From: Gemmatimonas sp. | GTDB lineage: Bacteria > Gemmatimonadota > Gemmatimonadetes > Gemmatimonadales > Gemmatimonadaceae | Reading direction: 5' to 3' | NCBI RefSeq assembly: GCF_021298855.1 | Contig: NZ_JAJTHI010000043.1 | Coordinates: 1 to 64,000 of the forward strand | DNA: 64,000 bases | Part shown: positions 34,529 through 45,847 of the stretch, in pieces | How the letters are laid out: the number at the start of each line of letters is the position of its first letter | Position numbering within the stretch: the first letter of the stretch is position 1 | The notes under the pieces: generated by a model | Database searches by the model: none | Seen by the model: only the letters and a program-made list of their open reading frames with translations | Told to the model about the DNA's origin: nothing | Translations under genes and position numbers: made by a program

Positions 34529-34984
34529 TTACGCCTTGGGGACGTTGTCGGGGTGTTTGGCGCCCGGCGGATACTGCCCCGGCTGCCCCGGCGCGTTCTC
34601 GTAGCGCGACGCGCACTTGGCCAGCAGCGTCGTGGCCTGGAACACCCCGTTGGCGTCAAGACGCCCCTCCACCACGATATCCACGCCGTCGGTGAAGGTG
34701 TCGGGGGCCACGCCGCGATAGTGCACCGGGTACGTCTTCGTGCCGTCGGTCATGATGAACGTCAGCTCGCGGCCACCCGGATCACGCTTGATGGTACCGT
34801 CCACCACGCGGGCGCCGATCTTCACGCCGTTCTTGGAGAAGCGCGGGTTGACGGCCACCTTCGCCGCCAGTTCACCCGGCGTGAGGTAATACGTGGCCGT
34901 CTCGTCGATCGAGCTGGCCATGAGATAGGAGGCAGTGCCAAGCACCAGCACGCCGCCGAGCAGGAACTTGTTGCGAGCTTTCAC
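34529..34984 (-). CDS. ccmE: Cytochrome c-type biogenesis protein CcmE, CxxxY variant
   Basis: A 151-residue haem chaperone with an N-terminal membrane anchor (about 6-24) and a periplasmic OB fold (YLTPGELAAK, VKIGARVVDGTI, ELTFIMTDGTKTYPVHYRGVAPDTF, GVDIVVEGRL). The haem-binding site of classical CcmE, HxxxY, is here C124-A-S-R-Y128, that is CxxxY. Such cysteine-type CcmE proteins are known from archaea, some Gram-positives and Desulfovibrio. It precedes ccmF with a 111-base gap holding a small hairpin (ccgggcgc/gcgcccgg). First gene of the ccm unit. Confidence 0.93.
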   Translation of the reverse strand: MKARNKFLLGGVLVLGTASYLMASSIDETATYYLTPGELAAKVAVNPRFSKNGVKIGARVVDGTIKRDPGGRELTFIMTDGTKTYPVHYRGVAPDTFTDGVDIVVEGRLDANGVFQATTLLAKCASRYENAPGQPGQYPPGAKHPDNVPKA

Positions 34985-35077
34985 GGGGTCGCCGTCCTGT
35001 AAGGTCGGGAGGGTAGGGCTGGAAGATACTACGTCGGCCGAGAAAGGGCACTCTTCCCGACAGGATTTATCGGCATG

Positions 35078-36565
35078 CTACCGGGGGTCACGGGCCCACC
35101 CCAGCGCAGCCCGGACGGCGCGGCGCCACCCTTCATACGCGGCAGCGGCCGCGGCCGTTCCGCCCGTCGAGGGCGAAAAGCGGGTGAACTGCCGGCTGGC
35201 GAGGAATTCGCTCCCGTTGGCCCAGACGCCGGCCGCCAGGCCGGCCAGACCAGCCGCTCCCAGGGCCGTCGTTTCGACCATGTCCGGGCGGTCGACCGGC
35301 ACCCCCAGCACGTCGGCCTGGAATTGCATGAGCCAATCGTTGGTGGTCGCGCCGCCGTCCACCCGCAGCTTGTCGAACGGCACCTGCCCGTGGGTGCGCA
35401 TGTCCCCCAGCACGTCGCGGGTGGCGAAGGCCATGGCCTCGAGCGCCGCGCGCGCGAAATGCGCCACGCCGGTTCCGCGGGTAATGCCCACGATGGTGCC
35501 GCGGGCGTTGGGCTCCCAGTCCGGTGCGCCGAGTCCCACGAGCGCGGGCACGAAGTACACCCCCTCGTTGGACGCCAGCGATCGGGCGAGCGCCTCCGTC
35601 TCCCGGCTCGTGGCGATGATCCCCAGCCCGTCGCGCAACCACTGCACGGCGGCGCCGGCAATGAAGATCGAGGCCTCGAGGGCATACACCGGCTGCCCGC
35701 GCTCGTCACAGGCGATGGTCGTGAGCAGGCCGGAGCCCGCCACCGGTTGGTGCGTGCCGGTGTTCAGCAGCAAGAAGGCGCCCGTGCCGTAGGTGTTCTT
35801 GCCGTCGCCCGCCCCCCAGCCGCCCTGTCCGAAGAGCGCGGCCTGCTGATCGCCGGCGATGCCGGTAATGGGCAGCGACACGCCAAGCGTGGCCACCGTG
35901 GTGCGCCCCACCTCCCCGCTCGACGGCACCACCGTGGGCAGCAGGGCGGGTGCCACGCCGAACAGTGCACACAGTTCCCCGCTCCACGCACGCCGGTGGA
36001 TGTCGTACAGCATGGTGCGCGACGCATTCGTGTGGTCGGTGGCATGGACCGCCCCGCCGGTCAGGTGCCACACCAGCCAGCTGTCGATCGTCCCCGCACA
36101 CAGCTCGCCGCGATCGGCACGGGCGCGGTGATCGCCCTGCGCCAGCAACCACTCCAGCTTCGTCCCGCTGAAATAGGGATCGGTCACCAGCCCCGTGAGT
36201 GCGCCGATGCGCGCCTGATGCGGCTCGAGCTCGGCGCACCGCGCAGCGGTGCGACGGTCCTGCCACACGATGGCGCGGTGCACGGCACGACCCGTGGCCC
36301 GTTCCCAGAGCACGATGGTTTCGCGCTGGTTGGTGATCCCCACGCACACCGGCGCCTCGGCGCCCGCCTGCCGCGCCGCCGCCATGGCGTCGCGGGCCGC
36401 ATCGAGCGTGCGCTCGAGGATTTCGTGCGCGTCGTGCTCCACCCATCCCGGGGCCGGGTAGTGCTGCGTGATTTCGCGGTAGGCGCGGCCCACGACACGC
36501 CCATCGCGGGCGATGACGAGACAGGTGGTGCCGGTGGTACCCTGATCGATGGCGAGGACGGACAT
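35078..36565 (-). CDS. glpK: Glycerol kinase
   Basis: A 495-residue FGGY carbohydrate kinase that phosphorylates glycerol to sn-glycerol 3-phosphate with ATP. Motifs: LAIDQGTTGTTCLV at the start (phosphate 1), WQDRRT, AGTIDSWLVWHLTGG, ITGIAGDQQAALFGQ, NTYGTGAFLLLNTG and RVDGGATTNDWLMQFQADVLG. The start is the ATG at 36565, seven bases after the mtnA stop. Normal length. No glpF or glpD is next to it. Pairing with mtnA is unusual. Confidence 0.95.
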   Translation of the reverse strand: MSVLAIDQGTTGTTCLVIARDGRVVGRAYREITQHYPAPGWVEHDAHEILERTLDAARDAMAAARQAGAEAPVCVGITNQRETIVLWERATGRAVHRAIVWQDRRTAARCAELEPHQARIGALTGLVTDPYFSGTKLEWLLAQGDHRARADRGELCAGTIDSWLVWHLTGGAVHATDHTNASRTMLYDIHRRAWSGELCALFGVAPALLPTVVPSSGEVGRTTVATLGVSLPITGIAGDQQAALFGQGGWGAGDGKNTYGTGAFLLLNTGTHQPVAGSGLLTTIACDERGQPVYALEASIFIAGAAVQWLRDGLGIIATSRETEALARSLASNEGVYFVPALVGLGAPDWEPNARGTIVGITRGTGVAHFARAALEAMAFATRDVLGDMRTHGQVPFDKLRVDGGATTNDWLMQFQADVLGVPVDRPDMVETTALGAAGLAGLAAGVWANGSEFLASRQFTRFSPSTGGTAAAAAAYEGWRRAVRAALGWARDPR

Positions 36566-36572
36566 GGGTCGC

Positions 36573-37565
36573 TCAGACGAAGGGAGGGGTGATGAGACCG
36601 CGGTCGGTGAGATAGCCGGTGACAAGGTGGCGCGGCGTGACGTCGAAGGCGGGGTTCCACGCCGGTACGCCGGGCGGCAGCTCGCCCAGTTCATCGCGGC
36701 TGCGGTGTTCGATGACGATGTCGGGTCCCGTTGCCGTGGCCGGATCGATCGTACTCCACGGCGCCGCCACGTAGAACGGCACCGCATGGGCGCGCGCCGC
36801 GAGCGCCACCCCGTACGTGCCCACCTTGTTCGCCACATCCCCGTTGGCCGTGATGCGATCGGCGCCGACGATCACCACATCCACCTGCCGTTGCGCCAGC
36901 AGCGAGGCGGCCGCGCCATCCGGCAACACCGTGACGTGAATGCCGGCACGGGACAGCTCCCAGGCGGTGAGCCGCGCGCCCTGGCGGAGGGGACGGGTTT
37001 CGTTGGCATACACCGTTACCAGGCGACCGGCCGCATGGGCCGCGTAGATCGGCGCGAGGGCCGTACCGGTTCCCGCGGTGGCCAGCGCCCCCGCATTGCA
37101 ATGGGTGAGGATGCGCGCACCATCCGGCACCAGCGGCAGCCCGTGCCGCCCGATGGCGGCGCACATCTGCACATCCTCCTGGCGGATCACCTCGGCCTCC
37201 ACGCGCAGCGTCTCCAGCAGCTGCTCGTCGCCCGTCTCGGCCGCCAACCGCAGCAACCGGTGCACGGCCCAGGCCAGATTGACCGCCGTGGGCCGGGCCT
37301 CGACGAGACGCGACGCGTATTCCGGCAACAGGGCACGGGCGGTACTTCCCCGCCCCTCGCTGTCGGCGGCCAGCGCAACCGCCAGACCAATGGCGGCCGC
37401 CACGCCAATGGCGGGGGCCCCACGCACTGCCAAGGTGCGGATGGCGTCGATGATGTCGGGCAGTGCCACGAGGTCGCGGATCACCTCGCGGGCGGGAAGG
37501 TAGCGCTGGTCGAGGATGCGGAGCGCGCCGGTATCGGGGGACCAGCCCACGGAGGGGATATGCAT
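36573..37565 (-). CDS. mtnA: S-methyl-5-thioribose-1-phosphate isomerase
   Basis: A 330-residue member of the eIF2B-related isomerase family. It converts 5-methylthioribose 1-phosphate to 5-methylthioribulose 1-phosphate in methionine salvage. Visible motifs: AVRGAPAIGVAAAIGLA, the catalytic cysteine in THCNAGALATAG, the catalytic Asp in GADRITANGDVANKVGTYG, and the end EELPPGVPAWNP-like DVTPRHLVTG. The ATG at 37565 (MHIPSVGWSPD) is chosen because family sequence starts there. It is upstream of glpK and divergent from the enoyl-CoA hydratase gene (84 bases). Confidence 0.93.
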   Translation of the reverse strand: MHIPSVGWSPDTGALRILDQRYLPAREVIRDLVALPDIIDAIRTLAVRGAPAIGVAAAIGLAVALAADSEGRGSTARALLPEYASRLVEARPTAVNLAWAVHRLLRLAAETGDEQLLETLRVEAEVIRQEDVQMCAAIGRHGLPLVPDGARILTHCNAGALATAGTGTALAPIYAAHAAGRLVTVYANETRPLRQGARLTAWELSRAGIHVTVLPDGAAASLLAQRQVDVVIVGADRITANGDVANKVGTYGVALAARAHAVPFYVAAPWSTIDPATATGPDIVIEHRSRDELGELPPGVPAWNPAFDVTPRHLVTGYLTDRGLITPPFV

Positions 37566-37649
37566 TGGAGAGTAAGGTAATGCCGGCGGCAGCCGGCGGG
37601 TCGCTAGCTTTATCCTGCTCCCACGTCCCTGCCCCGAGCCCGCGCGCCC

Positions 37650-38426
37650 ATGTACGAGTACCTCATCTTCGACGTTGCCGACCGCATTGCCACCATCACG
37701 GTGAACCGGCCGGACAAGCTGAACGCACTCAACGACGCCACCATTGCCGAACTCGGTCGCGCGATCGACGAGGCGAATGCCCGCGCCGACGTGGCGGCGG
37801 TGCTGCTCACCGGGGCGGGCCGGTCTTTCATTGCCGGCGCCGACATTTCGGAGCTGGAGAGTCAGTCGCCGCTCGAGGCGCAGCGACGCGCCCGTGCCGG
37901 GCAGGCGATCTTCCGCCGCTTCGAAACCAGTCCCAAGCCCACGGTGGCGGCCATCAACGGGTTCGCGCTGGGCGGGGGCTGCGAACTCGCCATGGCGTGT
38001 CACGTGCGCCTCGCCAGCGACAAGGCCAAGCTGGGCCAGCCGGAGGTCAAGCTCGGGATCGTGCCCGGCTACGGTGGCACGCAGCGGCTGCCGCGCCTTG
38101 TGGGGCGTGGCGCCGCGCACCGGTTGCTGCTCACGGGTGACATGATCGATGCCGCCGAGGCGCTGCGCCTCGGCCTCGTGGATCAGGTGGTCGCGCCGGA
38201 GGCGTTGCTGGACACCGCGCGCGCGCTGCTCACCACCATGGCCGCCAATGCCCCACTCGCGCTGGCCGGGTGCATCGAAGCGGTGGACCGCGGCCTCGGA
38301 GTCACGCTCGAGGAGGGGTGCACCATCGAGAGCGACTTCTTCGGGCTGCTCTCGGCGACTGCCGACATGAAGGAAGGAATGCGGGCGTTTCTCGAAAAGC
38401 GCGCGGCCACCTTCACTGGCCGCTGA
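37650..38426 (+). CDS. Enoyl-CoA hydratase/isomerase family protein
   Basis: A 258-residue crotonase-fold enzyme. It has the oxyanion-hole segments (SFIAGADISELE and INGFALGGGCELAMACHVR) and both catalytic glutamates of hydratases (in GGGCELA and in LGQPEVKLGIVPG), followed by GGTQRLPRLVGRG and the C-terminal EGMRAFLEKRAATF. These fit a short-chain 2-enoyl-CoA hydratase of beta-oxidation or related pathways. Exact substrate is not determined. recF starts 28 bases after its stop, so the two may share a transcript. Confidence 0.92.
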   Translation: MYEYLIFDVADRIATITVNRPDKLNALNDATIAELGRAIDEANARADVAAVLLTGAGRSFIAGADISELESQSPLEAQRRARAGQAIFRRFETSPKPTVAAINGFALGGGCELAMACHVRLASDKAKLGQPEVKLGIVPGYGGTQRLPRLVGRGAAHRLLLTGDMIDAAEALRLGLVDQVVAPEALLDTARALLTTMAANAPLALAGCIEAVDRGLGVTLEEGCTIESDFFGLLSATADMKEGMRAFLEKRAATFTGR

Positions 38427-38454
38427 ACACCCGCCGCGCGCCGGCCCTCCCCCC

Positions 38455-39582
38455 GTGCTTCAGCACCTGACCGCGCGCGACTATCGCAACTTCGCGCGCC
38501 TCGACGTGGCGGTTCCCCCCGCCGGCTTCGTGATCGTGGGGGAAAACGGGCACGGCAAGTCCAACCTGCTGGAAGCCGCGGCGTATCTGGGGCTGCTCCG
38601 CTCCTTTCGTGGCGCGCGGGATGCCGATGTGGTGCGCTTTGGCGCGGCGGCTTTTCACGTACGGGCCACGCTGGCGGCACCGGCGGCGTGGACCACCGTG
38701 AGCGTGGGCTACGAACGCGCCACCAAGCGGAAGCGCGCCACCCTCGACGGCGTGGAGCAGCCGCGGCTCACCAACGCGCTGGGGGCGTTGCCGGCGGTGG
38801 CCTTCTCGCCCGATGACGTGACGCTGGTGACCGGCGCCCCGGGTGACCGCCGGCGCTACCTCGACGTGATGCTCGCCCTCTCGTCACCGGCGTACCTGCA
38901 GGCGCTGCAGCAGTACCGGGCCGCGCTGCTGCGACGCAATGCCACGCTGCGCGCGGCGCAGCGGGATGGCGGGCGAGGCGATTACGCGGCCCAGGTGCAG
39001 CTCTGGGAGCCAGCGCTCGCGGAATACGGGGGATTCATTGCGGCGGCGCGTCACCGGTTCGTGCAGGAGCAGGGGGCGCGCTATGCACAGCTGTGCACCG
39101 CCATTGGTGAGCGGGAGCCGGCGCTGTTGCGCTGCGTCGCGGCAGGCGGCGACAACACCGACGCGCTCTGCACCAGCAGCCAGGCGCAGTCGGTCGCCCT
39201 CACGCGCGCCTTGGCACAGCAGCGCGCCAGCGAACTGCGGCGTGGCATGACGCTGGCGGGTCCGCACCGCGACGAGCTGCTGCTGCAGCTGGGGGCGCGC
39301 GACCTGCGCACCTTCGGATCGGCCGGGCAACAGCGGAGCGCGGCCATTGCGCTGCGCCTGCTGGAGCTCGCCACGCTGCGCGCGGCGCTGGGCCATGCCC
39401 CGCTGTTGCTGCTCGACGATCCCTTCGCCGAGCTCGATCTGCGCCGTGCGGGGCGCGTGCTGGAGTTGCTGGAAGACGCCGGGGCGGCGCAGGTGCTGCT
39501 GGCCGTGCCGCGGGCCGAGGACATTCCGGCGGCCTACACCCGGCTTGAACAGCGCACGATGCGCGACGGCGTGCTCACATGA
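38455..39582 (+). CDS. recF: DNA replication/repair protein RecF
   Basis: A 375-residue SMC-like ATPase with GTG start. It has Walker A VGENGHGKSNLLEA near 28-41, the AFSPDDVTLVTGAPGDRRRYLD motif, the signature FGSAGQQRSAAIALRL and Walker B PLLLLDDPFAELD. RecF loads RecA at gaps together with RecO and RecR. The arrangement recF, DciA-like, gyrB is the common replication-gene order; dnaA and dnaN are not in the window. Confidence 0.93.
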   Translation: MLQHLTARDYRNFARLDVAVPPAGFVIVGENGHGKSNLLEAAAYLGLLRSFRGARDADVVRFGAAAFHVRATLAAPAAWTTVSVGYERATKRKRATLDGVEQPRLTNALGALPAVAFSPDDVTLVTGAPGDRRRYLDVMLALSSPAYLQALQQYRAALLRRNATLRAAQRDGGRGDYAAQVQLWEPALAEYGGFIAAARHRFVQEQGARYAQLCTAIGEREPALLRCVAAGGDNTDALCTSSQAQSVALTRALAQQRASELRRGMTLAGPHRDELLLQLGARDLRTFGSAGQQRSAAIALRLLELATLRAALGHAPLLLLDDPFAELDLRRAGRVLELLEDAGAAQVLLAVPRAEDIPAAYTRLEQRTMRDGVLT

Positions 39583-39601
39583 CGCCCCTCCGGCGCAACG
39601 C

Positions 39602-39910
39602 ATGAGCGAACACAAGCGATCGCCGTCGAAGCTTGGCGACGTGGTGGCGTCGGTGCTCAAGCATGCCGGGCTGACCGATCGCGTGGCGCAGGCGGCGGTG
39701 ATTCCCGAGTGGCCCGCCCTGGTGGGCGCGCAGATCGCCGGCGTGACCGAGCCGCTGCTGCTGCAGCAGGACGGCACGCTGGTGGTGATGGTGAAGACCC
39801 ACGCGTGGATGCAGGAACTCACGCTGCTCGAGCCGCAGCTGTTGACGCGGCTCAATGCCGACCCGTCGCGTCCGCCGATCGTGAAGTTGCGCTGGATGCT
39901 GCGCCGGTAA
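39602..39910 (+). CDS. DUF721 / DciA-like protein
   Basis: A 102-residue DUF721 protein: KLGDVVASVLKHAGL, VIPEWPALVGAQIAGVTEPL, GTLVVMVKTHAWMQELTLLEPQLLTRLN. Some members of this family, called DciA, load or activate the replicative helicase DnaB in bacteria that lack DnaC. It starts 19 bases after the recF stop. Position between recF and gyrB is typical. Whether it is a functional DciA is inference. Confidence 0.85.
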   Translation: MSEHKRSPSKLGDVVASVLKHAGLTDRVAQAAVIPEWPALVGAQIAGVTEPLLLQQDGTLVVMVKTHAWMQELTLLEPQLLTRLNADPSRPPIVKLRWMLRR

Positions 39911-42106
<2,196 letters not shown>

Positions 42107-42127
42107 CCCCTCGGTCCCGATGCGCTT

Positions 42128-42160
42128 CGAACGGCCCGCGCCCCTCGCGCGGGCCGTTCG
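42128..42160 (+). terminator. gyrB terminator, 13-bp stem
   Basis: Arms 42128-42140 and 42148-42160 (cgaacggcccgcg and complement) with a seven-base loop, followed by gtttcccc. It lies between convergent gyrB and the peroxidase gene and may serve both. Confidence 0.7.
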
Positions 42161-42169
42161 CGTTTCCCC

Positions 42170-43303
42170 TCATCGCACGAAGGGATCGCTGAAGCGCGGG
42201 TCGGTGAGAAAGGTCCGGTCGGTCAGCGTCTTGAGGAACGCCACCAGCGCGTCGCGTTCCGTCACGGTGAGGTTGAGCCGCTGCGGCTGTCCGCCGGGCG
42301 TCCGCAGCCGCGGGTCGAGTGCGGGATTGGCCCGTACCCCCCGATCGTAGAAGTCCACCACCTGCTCGAGCGTCTGGAACCGCCCGTCGTGCATGTAGGG
42401 CGGTCGCACTTCCACGTTGCGCAGCGACGGCGCCTTGAAGCGGCCATTGCCGGCGCCGGCGTCGGTGATCGTGGCGTCGAGCCCGGTGTTGTGCACGGCG
42501 TCGCTGATGTGCGCCGTGGTCCCGTGACAGCGCGCGCACCCCGCCCGCCCGATGTACAGCTGCTGCCCCAGCAACTCCTGCGCGGTGAGGAGGTCAGCGC
42601 CGTTGGGCCCCCCGTTGGCGCCCACGGCGCGGTCGAACCTGGCGTTCGTGCTCACCAAGGCGCGCACGAACTGGGCGAGCGCGCGCGCCACCCGGTCGGT
42701 CGTGATCTCCCGCGTCCCGAACGCCGCCTCGAACAGCGCCGGATAGTACGCGGCGCGCGCCAGCTTGGCCGGAAGCTCATCGAGCCGTTCGCCCATCTCC
42801 GTGGGGTCCGCGATGGGCTGCAACACCTGCGCCTCCAGCGTGGCCGCACGCTCATCCCAGAAGAAGCGTCCGCTGGTGTAGAAGCGCGCATTGCTGAGCC
42901 CCATGCTGTGCCGGGTCGTGAGCCCACCGTCGAAGCCGCGGCTCAACCGCGCCGTGTCGGAGAAGGCGAACTCCTGCCGGTGGCAGGAGGCGCAGGACAC
43001 GCGACTGTTCACCGACAGGCGGCGATCGTAGAACAGCACGCGACCCAGGGTGGCGCCGGCATCCGTCGTGACATTCGATGCCGGCGTGTTGTCGGCCGCG
43101 ATGGCGGGGGGACCGCCGCTGGGCCCCGTGAAATGCCGCGGCAGCGGAAGGCGCGCATCGCTGTAGGCGAGCAACGCGGACGGGAGTACCGGGGCGACAA
43201 TCACGTCGGTGCTGGGCGCGAGGCCCGTGGGGCTAGCGACGGGGGCGTCGCCACATCCCGATGCCGCGACGCTGAGCAGGAGGAGCGGCAGGATCGGTCG
43301 CAT
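42170..43303 (-). CDS. Di-haem cytochrome c peroxidase / MauG-family lipoprotein
   Basis: A 377-residue protein (start taken at the ATG 43303) with a lipobox-like leader (LLLLSVAASGCGD) and two c-type haem sites, CASCH and CARCH. Sequence around them (LGRVLFYDRRLSVNSRVSCASCH, FAFSDTARLSRGFDGGLTTRHSMGLSNA, FKAPSLRNVEVRPPYMHDGRF) matches bacterial di-haem peroxidases and MauG relatives. They reduce H2O2 in the periplasm or oxidise protein targets. It needs the Ccm system for haem attachment. An ATG-less upstream extension to 43357 is possible but not needed. Confidence 0.9.
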   Translation of the reverse strand: MRPILPLLLLSVAASGCGDAPVASPTGLAPSTDVIVAPVLPSALLAYSDARLPLPRHFTGPSGGPPAIAADNTPASNVTTDAGATLGRVLFYDRRLSVNSRVSCASCHRQEFAFSDTARLSRGFDGGLTTRHSMGLSNARFYTSGRFFWDERAATLEAQVLQPIADPTEMGERLDELPAKLARAAYYPALFEAAFGTREITTDRVARALAQFVRALVSTNARFDRAVGANGGPNGADLLTAQELLGQQLYIGRAGCARCHGTTAHISDAVHNTGLDATITDAGAGNGRFKAPSLRNVEVRPPYMHDGRFQTLEQVVDFYDRGVRANPALDPRLRTPGGQPQRLNLTVTERDALVAFLKTLTDRTFLTDPRFSDPFVR

Positions 43304-43393
43304 GAGCAGTTTGGCTGGTGGAAGCAACCACAGGGCACGGGGGATCACCCGTCCCACGGTCTGTCCTCAGGGACACGCGCCACCCCCCTCACC

Positions 43394-45481
43394 CTACGTG
43401 TGTTCCGCCCGCTGCAGCAGCGCCGTGGCGTCGGCAATCGACTCCGTGGTCCCCGCGAGGGCGAGGACATCCCCCGCCTGCAGGCGTTCGCTCCCGACGG
43501 GGAGCAGAACCTGCTCCGTACCGCGCGTGATGGCCAGGATGACCGCACCGGTTTGCGACCGCAGCTGCAGCTCGCGCAGCGTGCGACCCACCGAGGCGTC
43601 ACCGTCACGGACGACGTAGGGGACCGGGTCGCCCAACCCGGGCAGGACGCGATGGACCGTGGACAGATCGCGCGGCGCGGCGTTGGGGGTGGCCGCCGTT
43701 GCAGCAGCTGGCGATGCCGACGCAAACCCCTTGGACAGGGCGGACAACAGCACCTGCGCACCCGCCCGCGTATGCCCGTACAGATCCGCCGTACGCCGCC
43801 AGAACACCACGGTGAGCCAGCCAACGACTACCGCCAGGACCGCCGCCCCGCGACCCAGCGGCACGAAGGGCTCGGTCACGACCACCACCACCAGCCCACT
43901 GACCGTCACGAGCGCCAGCTGCAGCGTGGCCATGAGGACGCGTCGCGGCGATTCGGCGTAGTCCAGACGATTGGCGACCGACTGCGGCAGTGCGCGGAAG
44001 GCGAGCAGCGACGACAGGGCGCCGGCAACGCGCACGATGCCAACGACGAGCGGAGCGGCCAGCAGCACGGCGATCGTGTACAGCGCCGCACTGGCCCACA
44101 GAGGGGGGAGCGACCGCGCGGCGAACTCCGCCAGGAGCCGCGGCTTTGCGAACACCGTGCCAATCACCACCCCCGTCAGCAGCGCCGTGTCGAGCACGAG
44201 CAGGCGGATCTTGCGGCGTACCAGCGGCGCGGTCGCTGCTGCAGCGGGGGTGCGACGCAGCGACGCGATCCACGTGCCATACAGCCCGACGAACGTCTGC
44301 AGCGGGCGCGGCAACCGCCGGTCCACGAACGTCGCCACCGCCCCCGAGGCTCGAATGGCGATGGGCGTCGTGAGCGTGGTGATGGCCGATACCGCGACCG
44401 CCACGGGATAGAGGAACGCACCCACCACCCCCGCCGTCGTCCCCACGGCGGCAATGATGAAGGCGAACTCGCCGATCTGCGTGAGGCTCATGCCGGCCTG
44501 GGTGCTGGTGCGCACGTCGTTGCCCGAAAGAAACGCCCCCACACTCACGGCCAGCAGCTTGCCGGTCATGACCACCAGCGACAGGACCACGACGGCCACC
44601 CAGTGCTCCGCCACCAATCGCGGATCGATCATCATGCCCACGGCCACGAAGAACACGGCGCCGAACATGTCGCGCACGCCCATGACGAGGTGCTCCACGC
44701 GTGATCCTTCGCCCGACTCCGCGACCAGGGACCCCGCAATGAACGCCCCCAACGCCACCGAATAACCGGCGTCGAGCGCCAGCAGGGCACCGCCAAAGCA
44801 GAGCCCAAGGCTCACCACCAGCGTGGTCTCCGGCCGATCCAGCGCCACCACCATGCGTACGAGGCGCGGCACCACGGCCAGCCCCACGCCGATGAACAGC
44901 GCCAGGAACAGCACCAGCGTGCCGGCGGTGGCCGCGACCGCCCCGGCCGACAGGCCGGCCCCCGACGCAATGGTGGTGAGCATCGCAATGAGCAGGATCG
45001 CGATGAGATCCTCGATGATGAGGATGCCATACACCAACTCGGTGAAGCGGCCCTTCACCCCCTGCTCGGCAAAGGCCTTGACGATGATGGTCGTGGACGA
45101 GATGGCCACAATGGCGCCGCCGAAGACGCTCTCCAGTGGGGTCCAGCCGAGCAGCTGGCCCGTGACATACCCGAAGCCGAACATGGCACTCGTATCGACG
45201 AGCGCAATCAGCCCCACCGTGGGCGCGACGGCCGCCAACTTGCGCAAGCTGAACTCGAGCCCCAGCCCGAACATGAGCAGGATCACGCCCAGCTCCGACA
45301 GGGTCGTGACCATGCTGCGGTCGGCGAAGAGCGGCACGCCGACATACGGCCCGATGATCATGCCGGCCACCAGGTAGCCAAACACGACCGGCTGGCGGAT
45401 GCGCTGGAATACCACCGTGGTCAGCGCCGCCACGCACAGGACCAGCGTCAGATTCGCCAGGAAGGCGTGGGCATTGGCCAT
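43394..45481 (-). CDS. Monovalent cation:proton antiporter-2 (CPA2/Kef-type)
   Basis: A 695-residue membrane protein. The N-terminal two thirds are a Na+/H+ exchanger-like domain with about 12 helices (LVAGMIIGPYVGVPLF, LGVILLMFGLGLEFSLRKL, ISSTTIIVKAF, ILIIEDLIAILLIA with the conserved acidic residues, and LAVSVGAFLSGNDVRTSTQAGMSLTQIGEFAFI). Extra helices follow, and the last 90 residues form a TrkA-C ligand-binding domain (GRTLRELQLRSQTGAVILAITRG). There is no TrkA-N domain. It probably exchanges K+ or Na+ for protons under control of a ligand. It stands alone on the minus strand. Confidence 0.88.
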   Translation of the reverse strand: MANAHAFLANLTLVLCVAALTTVVFQRIRQPVVFGYLVAGMIIGPYVGVPLFADRSMVTTLSELGVILLMFGLGLEFSLRKLAAVAPTVGLIALVDTSAMFGFGYVTGQLLGWTPLESVFGGAIVAISSTTIIVKAFAEQGVKGRFTELVYGILIIEDLIAILLIAMLTTIASGAGLSAGAVAATAGTLVLFLALFIGVGLAVVPRLVRMVVALDRPETTLVVSLGLCFGGALLALDAGYSVALGAFIAGSLVAESGEGSRVEHLVMGVRDMFGAVFFVAVGMMIDPRLVAEHWVAVVVLSLVVMTGKLLAVSVGAFLSGNDVRTSTQAGMSLTQIGEFAFIIAAVGTTAGVVGAFLYPVAVAVSAITTLTTPIAIRASGAVATFVDRRLPRPLQTFVGLYGTWIASLRRTPAAAATAPLVRRKIRLLVLDTALLTGVVIGTVFAKPRLLAEFAARSLPPLWASAALYTIAVLLAAPLVVGIVRVAGALSSLLAFRALPQSVANRLDYAESPRRVLMATLQLALVTVSGLVVVVVTEPFVPLGRGAAVLAVVVGWLTVVFWRRTADLYGHTRAGAQVLLSALSKGFASASPAAATAATPNAAPRDLSTVHRVLPGLGDPVPYVVRDGDASVGRTLRELQLRSQTGAVILAITRGTEQVLLPVGSERLQAGDVLALAGTTESIADATALLQRAEHT

Positions 45482-45540
45482 ATCGGAAGAGAAGCGAGGT
45501 GCCGGTCGTTCACCATCGTCGGTCGCCCGCGCGAAACGAC

Positions 45541-45570
45541 GAAGGCCGCCGGCACCTGCCGGCGGCCTTC
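45541..45570 (-). terminator. Hairpin terminator, 13-bp stem
   Basis: Perfect arms 45541-45553 and 45558-45570 (gaaggccgccggc and complement) with an acct loop, just after the stop of the small membrane protein gene. Short T run on the minus strand (gtcgtttcg). Confidence 0.7.
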
Positions 45571-45592
45571 CCCACCATGACCGGGCGCGCGG

Positions 45593-45847
45593 TTACGGCG
45601 TGGTGTACTGCCCCTTCGCCTGACGGCTCAACTGACTCGAGAAGTTGAGCACCACGGTGATCAGTGCCCCGAACAGGAAGGTGAACGCCACGTAGCAGAT
45701 GGTCGTGACCGTCGGCTCCATGCCGCCCGTGGGGCTGGGCGTGGAGATGTACATGAGCAACCCGTACAGGCCCAGCAGCGGCAGGGCCGCCGCCGCGGCC
45801 ACCAGACTGAGCAGCTTGTTCGTGGACGGAGCGACTTTCGCAGGCAT
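45593..45847 (-). CDS. Small two-helix membrane protein
   Basis: An 84-residue protein starting at the ATG 45847 (MPAKVAPSTNK). Two hydrophobic helices at about 12-32 and 46-66 are joined by a Pro/Thr-rich loop (STPSPTGGMEPTV), and it ends with a polar tail (SSQLSRQAKGQYTTP). I do not recognise a family. It lies between convergent hairpin and the thymidine phosphorylase gene; it may be expressed alone. Confidence 0.6.
   Translation of the reverse strand: MPAKVAPSTNKLLSLVAAAAALPLLGLYGLLMYISTPSPTGGMEPTVTTICYVAFTFLFGALITVVLNFSSQLSRQAKGQYTTP

Noticed and set aside
32549-35002. 817-codon plus-strand frame antisense to ccmF and ccmE
   Set aside because: Shadow frame; ccmF and ccmE on the other strand are clear.
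42389-44704. 771-codon plus-strand frame antisense to the peroxidase and antiporter genes
   Set aside because: Gln/Arg/His-rich shadow with no motif; both minus-strand genes under it are convincing.
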